From Kiritimatiellales bacterium (lineage in GTDB: Bacteria; Verrucomicrobiota; Kiritimatiellia; Kiritimatiellales; Pontiellaceae): a DNA stretch of 12,030 nt. Where the stretch lies: positions 1-12,030 of the forward strand of contig WFRA01000308.1 of assembly GCA_015486775.1 (NCBI GenBank), read 5' to 3'. The translations under genes were made by a program, and so were the position numbers. Under the pieces are notes generated by a model. The model was not told the DNA's origin. It saw nothing but the letters and a program-made list of their open reading frames with translations, and searched no databases. This document shows positions 1 through 6,457 of this stretch, piece after piece. Numbering within the stretch: position 1 is the stretch's first letter; each line of letters starts with the position of its first letter.

Positions 1-1
1 G

Positions 2-1141
2 GCTAAAGAGTGTGCCGTTCTGCTGGAGGATGGAGTTATTCGGAAGGTGGGTTCCCCTTCCGGTTTCGGTGCCGAGGAAGATTGCGAGGTCATCGATGGA
101 AAGGGATGCTACCTTGTGCCGGGCTTCATCGACCTGCACACGCACGGGGTTCATGAATATTTGATTGACAATAGTCCCGAGGATTTGGAACGGATGTGCG
201 AAGTGCTTCCGCGCTATGGCGTGACCGGGTTTCTTCCGACGGTCTGCCCGCGTCCGAAGGGGGAGGATGCCGAATTCCTGGCCACGCTGGCCAAGGTGGA
301 ATCGCGCGGCTCGGCCATGCTCGGATTCCATCTCGAAGGGCCGTTTCTGACCATTACCGGCGCCCTTCCCAAGGAGGCGCTGGGCGGCAACGATCCGGAA
401 CGGGTCGAGGCGCTCATCGCGGCAGCCGCCCCGTACCGGGCGGTGTTCAGCATCTCCCCCGACTTCGAGGGTATCGGCGACCTGCTTCCGATCATGCGCG
501 GCAATGGTACGCCGATCTTCATGACCCACACCAAGGCGGATGTGGAGCAGACAAAGGCCGCCATCGAGGGCGGGGCACGCCATGCCACCCATTTCTACAA
601 TGTTTTCTACGCGCCTGATGAAACGGATCCCGGAGTCCGGCCCTGCGGGGCGGTGGAGGCAATTTTGGCCGATGAGCGCGTGAGCGTGGACTTTATCCTC
701 GACGGCGAGCATGTCGATCCCGTGGCCATCAAGATGGCGCTGCAATGCAAGGGGGAGGGGGGCGTTGCACTGATTACCGATAGCAATATTGGGTCGGGGC
801 TTCCGCCCGCCCGCTACATGTTTGGGCAGGACGAGGTGGAGATCAAATATCCCGGCGGCCCGGCGCGCATGACGGAAAACTCGCGCTTCCCCTGCGGGCT
901 GGCCGGTAGCGGCCTGACGATGGACCGCGTGATGCGCAATGCGGTGGAGCGGCTCGGGGTCGAACTTGCGCAGGCCGTCCGCATGGTCAGCGCCAATCCG
1001 GCGAAGGTGCTCGGCCTTGAAAACCGCAGAGGGCAGATCGCGGAGGGCTTTGATGCGGATCTGGTCTTGCTGAACCAAAATTTGGAAGTGGAACAAACGT
1101 GGGTGGCCGGAAAGACTGTGTTTGTGCAGGGAGAAGGTTAG
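2..1141 (+). CDS. nagA: N-acetylglucosamine-6-phosphate deacetylase, 5' end cut by the window
   Basis: Amidohydrolase that removes acetate from GlcNAc-6-phosphate in the cytoplasm, giving glucosamine-6-phosphate. The frame is open from base 2, so the true start lies upstream. A GTG at 47 is an internal valine, because coding similarity (…VLLEDGVIRKV…) precedes it. Visible family landmarks are PGFIDLHTHG with the HxH metal pair at 137-145, the metal-ligand Glu in HLEGPF at 335-337, metal His codons at 527-529 (MTHTKA) and 590-592 (ATHFYN), the catalytic Asp in ITDS at 779-781, and the C-terminal SANPAKVLGL and GFDADLVLL blocks closing the composite beta domain. At least 379 residues are present, close to the usual family length of about 380, so only a few residues are missing. 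It is the first visible gene of a four-gene plus-strand run. A related deacetylase acting on another N-acetylated sugar phosphate (for example GalNAc-6-phosphate, AgaA) cannot be excluded. Confidence 0.93.
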   Translation, partial: AKECAVLLEDGVIRKVGSPSGFGAEEDCEVIDGKGCYLVPGFIDLHTHGVHEYLIDNSPEDLERMCEVLPRYGVTGFLPTVCPRPKGEDAEFLATLAKVESRGSAMLGFHLEGPFLTITGALPKEALGGNDPERVEALIAAAAPYRAVFSISPDFEGIGDLLPIMRGNGTPIFMTHTKADVEQTKAAIEGGARHATHFYNVFYAPDETDPGVRPCGAVEAILADERVSVDFILDGEHVDPVAIKMALQCKGEGGVALITDSNIGSGLPPARYMFGQDEVEIKYPGGPARMTENSRFPCGLAGSGLTMDRVMRNAVERLGVELAQAVRMVSANPAKVLGLENRRGQIAEGFDADLVLLNQNLEVEQTWVAGKTVFVQGEG

Positions 1142-1183
1142 CCGCAAAGAATGCAGAAAACGCAAAAAAGGAAGAGGATTGCT

Positions 1184-2119
1184 ATGTCTAATTTTACATT
1201 TGAACCGGCGGGGTTTATTCCGTTTAAAGATAAAGAGGTGATCAAACGCTGTCGTGCGATCACGCGCGAGGAGATTTGCAACCATCCGAATCCGGATTTC
1301 AACATTCAGGTGGTTAAGGATGAGGATATGGTATTTCTGTGGTTTGGCGATCTGATCGCCAGGCTCAAGAACGCCGATGATAACGGAGAGCGAATCGTGA
1401 TGATCCTGCCCAATCCGTGGCCGGGCTACCGTCATGTGGCTCGGATTCTCAACCAGTGCAAGATCAGCTGCAAAAATCTCTGGGCATTTGCAATGGACGA
1501 ATATGCCGACCAAGATGGCAACGTTGCCCCGGAAAGCTGGGATCTGGGTTTTGGCCATGCCATGCTGAAATATTTCTATTATGAACTCGATGAGGATCTC
1601 CGTCCGCCTCGGGAGCAGTTCTCCGTGTTCAGCGACTTTAAAGATGTCGGTGACTACAGCAAAAAACTGGCAGGGCTTGGCGGTGCAGACATTTGCTACA
1701 GCGGCCCCGGCTGGACCGGGCACCTAGCCTTCATCGAACCGGATTCGCCAGAGCTGCAGGCTCCGCTCGAGGAGTGGAAAACCTTCGGCGCAAAGATCGT
1801 AACGCTCAGTCCTTTCACCATCGCTCAGAATTCGTTGCACGGATGCTTCGGCTTCAGTGGCGACCTGACCGCCGTTCCACCTAAGGCGGCCACGCTGGGA
1901 CCCGCCGATGTGATTGCGGCAAAACATCGCTTCGACACCCATAGCATCACGGTTGGTGGTAGCCTCAATTCCTGGCAGCGGTTGACAACCCGGCTCGTCC
2001 TGCACGGGCCGGTTACACCCCGGTTGCCTGCATCGATTCTCCAGACCCTGAGAACGGATGTTTATGTAAGCGAAAAAGCAGCCATGAACATTGAGACCAA
2101 CTGGGATATTGGATATTAG
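1184..2119 (+). CDS. Divergent glucosamine-6-phosphate deaminase/isomerase-like protein
   Basis: A 311-residue protein of the NagB/6-phosphogluconolactonase-like fold. I chose ATG 1184 over the in-frame ATG at 1151 because an AAGGAAGAGG ribosome-binding site sits just before it and the 1151 extension is a lysine-rich stretch. MDEY at residues 104-107 matches the NagB motif carrying the proton-transfer Asp (Asp72 in E. coli). GPGWTGHLAFIEP at about 174-186 matches the NagB ring-opening loop (GGVGNDGHIAFNEP): His180 and Glu185 are kept, but the Asp141 equivalent is Thr178. The phosphate-loop region is also unusual (LPNPWPGYRHVARIL). It sits 42 bp after nagA, which supports a role on the amino-sugar phosphate made by NagA. 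It is also longer than classical NagB (about 266 residues). Because a triad residue is replaced, the activity may be an isomerisation, a deamination by another route, or action on a different sugar phosphate. I assign the family with good confidence, the reaction with low confidence. Confidence 0.85.
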   Translation: MSNFTFEPAGFIPFKDKEVIKRCRAITREEICNHPNPDFNIQVVKDEDMVFLWFGDLIARLKNADDNGERIVMILPNPWPGYRHVARILNQCKISCKNLWAFAMDEYADQDGNVAPESWDLGFGHAMLKYFYYELDEDLRPPREQFSVFSDFKDVGDYSKKLAGLGGADICYSGPGWTGHLAFIEPDSPELQAPLEEWKTFGAKIVTLSPFTIAQNSLHGCFGFSGDLTAVPPKAATLGPADVIAAKHRFDTHSITVGGSLNSWQRLTTRLVLHGPVTPRLPASILQTLRTDVYVSEKAAMNIETNWDIGY

Positions 2120-2172
2120 CCCTCCCGACCGGCGTTTTAATGTCGGAGTTTTCCCAACGAATGTCTAGATCC

Positions 2173-3321
2173 ATGAAGATTGTTGTTGCCACAGACTCTT
2201 TCAAAGGCAGCCTGACCGCGGAGCAGGCCAGCGGAGCCATTGCGTCCGCAATTGCGGAACATCTGCCGGATGCCCGAATCGTTGTAAAACCCATGGCGGA
2301 TGGCGGGGAGGGAACCGCCCGGGCGTTGATCGCCGCATGCGGCGGGAAATGGGTTCCTTGCCGGGCGATGGGGCCGCTACCGGAAATGGAGGTCGAGGCA
2401 GGTTTTGCGTGGTTCGGGGAAACCCGCACCGCGCTGGTGGAAATGGCCTCTGCCAGCGGCATCGAGCTTCTGGAAAAGGAACAGCTTAATCCACTTCAAA
2501 CAACCACCTATGGAACGGGTCAGCTAATCAAGGCCGCCCTCGAAATGAAGCCGGATGAAATCCTGCTGGCGGTCGGCGGTAGCGCGACGGTCGATGCGGG
2601 GATTGGTGCCGCCATGGCGCTGGGCTGGAGGTTTGCCGACGCGCAAGGCCGCTCCATTGGCCTGGGCGGCGGCGAGGTTGGGAAAATCCGGAAAATTATC
2701 CCGTCGGCTGACGGGGTGCGCTGCAAGGTAAAGGTGCTGTGCGATGTGGACAACCCGCTCTGCGGGCCGATGGGTGCCGCCGAGGTTTTTGGACCGCAGA
2801 AGGGTGCCGATCCAGAGATGGTGCGATTGCTGGATTTGGCGCTGGAAAAACTTGCGTGCCGGATCAAATCCGATCTGGATGTGGATGTCCGCAATATTCC
2901 AGGGGCTGGAGCAGCTGGCGGGCTGGGTGCCGGGGCGGTTGCGTTCATGGGGGCGGAAATTGTTTCAGGGATTGGAACACTCATTCAAGAGAGCGGCCTG
3001 GAACAGGATTTGGAGGATGCCGACTGGATTATCACCGGCGAGGGGAAGTTCGATAGCCAGTCGCTCAACGGCAAGGTGGTCTCCGGTATTGTGCAGGCGG
3101 CTCGCCGGACAAATACGAAGGTCGCCGTCATGGCCGGGGACGTCCGGCTCGGACGGGATGCCTATCGCGAATTTGGTATCGAGACCGCCATCGGCTTGAA
3201 GAGAGAGGGAATGACCACTGAGTATGCGATGCGAAATAGCGAAAAACTGCTCAGGCAGAGCGTCCGCGAGTTTGCGGAGGCAACTGGGATATTGGGTAGT
3301 TGGAAAAAGAAAAATTGGTAG
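2173..3321 (+). CDS. glxK: Glycerate 2-kinase (GlxK/GarK family)
   Basis: ATP-dependent kinase expected to convert D-glycerate to 2-phosphoglycerate in the cytoplasm, delivering carbon to lower glycolysis. The protein from ATG 2173 is 382 residues, the usual family length, and begins MKIVVATDSFKGSLTA, the classic family N-terminus. ATGs at 2140 and 2161 are in frame but would add non-conserved residues, and no start has a strong ribosome-binding site. Further family blocks are PMADGGEGT, GGSATVDAGIGAAMALG, CDVDNPLCGPMGAAEVFGPQKG, PGAGAAGGLGAG and ITGEGKFDSQSLNGK. It lies 53 bp after the NagB-like gene and 23 bp before the ceramidase-like gene on the same strand, so it is probably co-transcribed. 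A glycerate kinase is not a standard member of a GlcNAc operon, which hints that the pathway here yields a three-carbon acid. The symbol follows the E. coli family name; GarK is equally possible. Confidence 0.93.
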   Translation: MKIVVATDSFKGSLTAEQASGAIASAIAEHLPDARIVVKPMADGGEGTARALIAACGGKWVPCRAMGPLPEMEVEAGFAWFGETRTALVEMASASGIELLEKEQLNPLQTTTYGTGQLIKAALEMKPDEILLAVGGSATVDAGIGAAMALGWRFADAQGRSIGLGGGEVGKIRKIIPSADGVRCKVKVLCDVDNPLCGPMGAAEVFGPQKGADPEMVRLLDLALEKLACRIKSDLDVDVRNIPGAGAAGGLGAGAVAFMGAEIVSGIGTLIQESGLEQDLEDADWIITGEGKFDSQSLNGKVVSGIVQAARRTNTKVAVMAGDVRLGRDAYREFGIETAIGLKREGMTTEYAMRNSEKLLRQSVREFAEATGILGSWKKKNW

Positions 3322-3344
3322 GATTACAGGATGGAGATAAAATT

Positions 3345-4661
3345 ATGAGTACGTTGAAGGCTGGTTCGGCACAGGTTGATATTACCCCGGTGGATTCGCA
3401 GTTTTTGTTCGGCTATCCGCATGTGGAGCGCTACAGCACGGGGGTTCACGATCCGTTGCTGGGTTCGGCGCTCTATCTTTCGGACGGCAAGACGGAGGCG
3501 CTCTTCTGCGCGAACGACATTATCTTTGTCGGCAAGGCATCGGTGGCGCGGGTACGAAGCCGGATCGAGGAGAAAACGGGAATCCCCTCCTCCAACATAA
3601 TGGTCACCGCTTCCCACACGCACTCCGGTCCCATTACGGTGGACTATCTGAGCAACGCGGCCGATCCGGTTGTTCCCAAGACCGATCCTAAATATCTCCA
3701 ATTGCTGGAAGACCGGATTGTCGAGGCGGCCGTGGAGGCGGTTCGTTCTGCGGAGCCAGCAGAAGCTGGCCTAGCGGTTGCGGATGCAACCGGCGTGGGT
3801 ACCCATCGGCACGATCCGAACGGGCCACGCGATCTAAATATTCCGGTGCTGATGGTTCGGGCAAAGGAATCGGGCACGCCCATGGCTTGTATGCTGGTCT
3901 GCGCGATGCACCCAACCGTCATGCACGAGGACTCAAAGCTGGTCAGCGGCGACTTTCCCTCCATGGCTCGACAATATCTTCAAGAAAAGGTTTTGGGTGC
4001 CAAGTGCCCCGTACTCTATCACATGGGCACGTCCGGAAACCAAAGTCCGCGGCATGTAACGAAGGCCAACACCTTCGACGAAGCTGAACGGCTCGGTGCC
4101 ATATTGGGTGCCGCCGTCGAGTCCGTGCTGCCCGGTATCGAATATTCGGATGAGATCGCGGTGGGATGCCGTTCAGCCCTGATCGACGATCTGCCCCGTA
4201 AAACCTTCCCCCCGCTCGCCGAGGCACAAACCCGTTTGGATGTGGTGAATCAGAAAATGGCCGGTTTGCGCGAGCAAGGCGCTTCGCGGCAGGAGATCCG
4301 AACGGTCGAGTGCGATATTTTCGGTGCCGAGGAAACGCTGGTGCTTTCTCAGGCGGCGGCGGAGGGGCGCCTAGAGGAGGCTTGCCGATCTTGCTTGCCC
4401 GCCGAAATCCAGATGATTGAGGTCGGCCCATGGCGTTTTGTCGGTTGGCAGGGCGAGTGTTTTGTCGAATTTTCGTTGGCGGTAAAGGCGCAGAGCCCAG
4501 ACACCTTTATTATCTCATTGGCCAATGGCGAGATGCAGGGCTACATGGTTACTCCCGAAGCGGTCGAACAAGGCTGGTACGAAGGGGGGAATGCAATTTT
4601 TGCTCCCCAAGGCGGATCGGTTTTCGTGGAAAAGACATTGGGTCTTCTGAAAGGAAGCTAG
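3345..4661 (+). CDS. Neutral/alkaline ceramidase N-terminal-fold hydrolase, cytosolic
   Basis: A 438-residue zinc-amidohydrolase-like protein of the neutral ceramidase family. ATG 3345 is chosen because GGAG lies 8 bases upstream and the conserved KAGSAQVDITP opening begins right after it. Family landmarks in order are the HxH zinc motif in ASHTHSGP (about residues 89-96), a second zinc His in AMHPT (about 188) followed by VSGDFPS, the nucleophile-type serine in GNQSPR (about 233, matching the ceramidase G-D-x-S-P-N block), GWQGE with a candidate Glu ligand (about 370), and GYMVTPEA…YEGG with the candidate Tyr ligand. Secreted ceramidases are about 650 residues with a signal peptide and a C-terminal Ig-like domain. 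This one has neither, so it should be cytosolic and limited to the catalytic domain. Placement in an amino-sugar operon suggests an amide-linked or small-molecule sugar substrate rather than ceramide, which is inference. Confidence 0.85.
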   Translation: MSTLKAGSAQVDITPVDSQFLFGYPHVERYSTGVHDPLLGSALYLSDGKTEALFCANDIIFVGKASVARVRSRIEEKTGIPSSNIMVTASHTHSGPITVDYLSNAADPVVPKTDPKYLQLLEDRIVEAAVEAVRSAEPAEAGLAVADATGVGTHRHDPNGPRDLNIPVLMVRAKESGTPMACMLVCAMHPTVMHEDSKLVSGDFPSMARQYLQEKVLGAKCPVLYHMGTSGNQSPRHVTKANTFDEAERLGAILGAAVESVLPGIEYSDEIAVGCRSALIDDLPRKTFPPLAEAQTRLDVVNQKMAGLREQGASRQEIRTVECDIFGAEETLVLSQAAAEGRLEEACRSCLPAEIQMIEVGPWRFVGWQGECFVEFSLAVKAQSPDTFIISLANGEMQGYMVTPEAVEQGWYEGGNAIFAPQGGSVFVEKTLGLLKGS

Positions 4662-4728
4662 CCATATTTTCCCGCAGATAACGACCTATTGGCCGCCCTT
4701 CGCCGTGATGGAGTACGCCTGAGTCAGG

Positions 4729-4766
4729 TTTCCAATGATTGGAAAAACTTTTCCAAGGTCTGGAAA
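4729..4766. repeat. Pair of small inverted repeats with a shared TTTCCAA core
   Basis: Two palindromes follow one another in the gap after the ceramidase-like gene. The first, TTTCCAATGATTGGAAA (4729-4745), is a perfect 7-bp inverted repeat around TGA. The second (4750-4766) has 6-bp TTTCCA/TGGAAA arms around AGGTC. They share the same half-sites, so they look like a repeated unit or a double operator. Neither is followed by a T-run, so they are poor intrinsic terminators. The function is unknown. They lie about 30 bp upstream of the promoter of the phosphofructokinase gene. Confidence 0.6.
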
Positions 4767-4797
4767 GCCGTCTGTTCAAAAACCTCCGCGATACAGG

Positions 4798-4827
4798 TTG
4801 ACGACTCCAAAAACGTTATATTATAAC
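4798..4827 (+). promoter_or_regulatory. Sigma-70-type promoter of the phosphofructokinase gene
   Basis: TTGACG at 4798-4803 and TATAAC at 4822-4827, each one base from consensus, are separated by 18 bp. The surrounding sequence is AT-rich in an otherwise GC-rich region. Transcription would begin near 4834 and give a leader of about 125 nt before the ATG at 4959. The promoter separates this gene from the upstream four-gene run. Confidence 0.6.
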
Positions 4828-4855
4828 ACTATCGAACATAAAAAAACAATTGCGG

Positions 4856-4901
4856 CGGGGTGGCGGAGGAACTGCCGTTAAAGACGACCCCGACCTGTCG
4901 G
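4856..4901 (+). other. Structured 5' leader with two competing hairpins
   Basis: In the leader, CGGGGT (4856-4861) can pair with ACCCCG (4887-4892), enclosing a second stem GGCGG (4862-4866) with CTGCC (4872-4876) around an AGGAA loop. A downstream stem CCGA (4890-4893) with TCGG (4898-4901) uses some of the same bases, so the two folds are mutually exclusive. This could be a regulatory leader, but I do not recognise a known riboswitch and short GC-rich stems arise easily by chance. Confidence 0.25.
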
Positions 4902-4958
4902 CGAGTTTGGCTGGGTAGAAATGTTTTAAGAAAATGGATGTAAACAGGAGAAACGGAG

Positions 4959-6251
4959 ATGGGAGAGAATAAAAATGTAGTGGTGGCGCAGTCGGGCGGA
5001 CCAACGCCGGTGATCAACAACTCCCTGCGAGGAGTCATAGAAGCCTGTCGCGATTACCCGTCCAAATTCGGGGAAATCTATGGCGGTTGGCACGGAATTG
5101 AAGGTGTTCTTCAGGAGGAACTGATCGAGATATCGGCTCAACCCCAGAAAGAGATTGATCTATTGGCTATAACGCCTGCTGCAGGAGCGATTGGCACATG
5201 TCGCTATAAGCTGTCGGAAGATCGCCAGGAAGATTTTGAGCGGGTTATCGAGGTATTCAAAGCGCATAATATTGGCTATTTCTTTTATATTGGCGGCAAT
5301 GACTCGATGGATACTGCCAACAAATTGTCCAATTTAGCTGAAGAGAGAGGGCTGGATCTTACCGTTGTGGGCGTTCCAAAAACGGTTGATAATGATGTGG
5401 GCGATCAGGAGATGACATACTGCGACCATACTCCCGGTTATGGCTCAATCGCTCGTCATTGGGCTTATACAATCCAAAATGCCAATCAGGAAAGCATCGG
5501 TTGTTGCACGCACAATCCTATCATCGTCATGGAGGCCATGGGTCGCGGTACAGGTTTTATTCCAGCCGCTGTCCGATTGGGAGACCCAAACCGTGAAATG
5601 CCTTTGCTTATTGTGATGCCGGAAAAGAAAATCCCTATTGAGCAAATTGCCGATACCGTCAGCGACAAGCTCAAACAACACGGTCGTTGTATTGTTGTTA
5701 TGAATGCCGGGCAACATTTCGAACCTTCCGGAGGAAAAGATGCCTTTGGGCATCCCGACGGCCTTACTGTTTCCGGGCGTACACAAGGCTTATTTCTCAC
5801 TAAATATTTGAGTTCAAAGAATCTTTCCAAGTATGGGCCGGCTTTGTGCAACGCCTGGGGAATCGAGCAGCGCATGGTATCGGCGCTTGCCTCCAAGGTC
5901 GATCGAGAAGAAGCCTTTCTCGTTGCACGGCATGCCGTTGAAATTGCCATCAAGGACGGAACGGGCTGGATGTCCACCATTGAGCGTAAGCCCGGAGATA
6001 CCTATCAAGCGTATTACGACAAGGTCTCGTTACCTAAGGTCGCAAACTCTATACGCGAGGTGCCGAAGGAATGGATCACAGAAAATGGGTATGATGTGAC
6101 CGACGATTTCGTTAAATACGCCCGGCCTCTTATCGGTGAAGAATGGGCAGAGGTGCCGCTTGAAGGCGGTATCCAGAGATTTGCCCATTTCAAGAAAGTT
6201 TTCGCGGAAAAACGGTGTGCAGCGTATGTGCCGATGATGTACCGGCCATAG
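4959..6251 (+). CDS. pfp: Pyrophosphate-type 6-phosphofructokinase
   Basis: A 430-residue cytosolic enzyme that interconverts fructose-6-phosphate and fructose-1,6-bisphosphate, probably with pyrophosphate as phosphate donor and therefore reversibly. ATG 4959 has AGGAG 8 bases upstream. Motifs in order are the phosphate-binding loop VVAQSGGPTPVINNSL near the N-terminus, TPAAGAIGTCRYKL, YIGGNDSMDT (in place of the ATP-enzyme GGDGS), and VPKTVDND, whose Lys is the hallmark of PPi use where ATP enzymes have Gly (PGTIDND). EAMGRGTGF is the substrate-binding MGR block. The GGND form belongs to a known bacterial PPi-PFK branch. It has its own promoter and stands apart from the upstream amino-sugar operon, but fructose-6-phosphate from that operon would be its substrate. 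The gene looks more AT-rich than its neighbours. Phosphate donor is inferred from motifs only. Confidence 0.92.
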   Translation: MGENKNVVVAQSGGPTPVINNSLRGVIEACRDYPSKFGEIYGGWHGIEGVLQEELIEISAQPQKEIDLLAITPAAGAIGTCRYKLSEDRQEDFERVIEVFKAHNIGYFFYIGGNDSMDTANKLSNLAEERGLDLTVVGVPKTVDNDVGDQEMTYCDHTPGYGSIARHWAYTIQNANQESIGCCTHNPIIVMEAMGRGTGFIPAAVRLGDPNREMPLLIVMPEKKIPIEQIADTVSDKLKQHGRCIVVMNAGQHFEPSGGKDAFGHPDGLTVSGRTQGLFLTKYLSSKNLSKYGPALCNAWGIEQRMVSALASKVDREEAFLVARHAVEIAIKDGTGWMSTIERKPGDTYQAYYDKVSLPKVANSIREVPKEWITENGYDVTDDFVKYARPLIGEEWAEVPLEGGIQRFAHFKKVFAEKRCAAYVPMMYRP

Positions 6252-6404
6252 GGGAAAACAGATCTATCCGTAAAGCAGGCTGGCTCGGGGGAAACAGAGG
6301 GTTATGCTTTCGCAAAAGCCTATGCCGCCGGACTCGAGCGCGATGGAGGAATCTTGATTACCTTGGGATCCGCGCAGGTGGCCTACCGATGGAGCAAGGT
6401 GTCC
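6252..6404 (+). other. Open tail in frame after the phosphofructokinase stop; possible gene remnant
   Basis: Directly after the TAG at 6249-6251 the same frame stays open for 51 codons until TGA at 6405-6407. The second half has protein-like composition, including GYAFAKAYAAGLERDGGILI and LGSAQVAYRWSKVS. There is no convincing start codon or ribosome-binding site and I do not recognise the family. It may be the C-terminal remnant of a lost gene, a trace of a longer ancestral reading frame, or chance. The rest of the gap, 6408-6457, holds only a weak GU-containing hairpin between the convergent genes. Confidence 0.25.
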
Positions 6405-6457
6405 TGATCCCCTTCCGGAGTCTGGAATTATCCGGGGAACCGAAACTTGGGTTAGGT

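Noticed and set aside
47..1141. GTG at 47 as the start of the nagA-like gene
   Set aside because: The same frame is open to base 2 and encodes typical N-terminal amidohydrolase sequence, and no ribosome-binding site precedes the GTG. The gene is simply cut by the window edge.
3943..4431. 162-codon minus-strand frame opposite the ceramidase-like gene
   Set aside because: It overlaps conserved ceramidase motifs fully and shows Pro/Arg-rich shadow composition.
4549..4779. 76-codon minus-strand frame over the end of the ceramidase-like gene and the inverted repeats
   Set aside because: Half of it is antisense to conserved codons and the rest crosses the palindromes; no ribosome-binding site or known motif.
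4834..4958. ZTP or other known riboswitch in the pfp leader
   Set aside because: A CGACCCCG string recalls part of the ZTP consensus, but the conserved 5' domain and the 3' CCGCCUGGGC element are absent.
6413..6437. Hairpin TTCCGGA/TCCGGGG between the convergent genes as a bidirectional terminator
   Set aside because: Two of seven pairs are G-U, the loop is 11 bases and there is no T-run on either strand.
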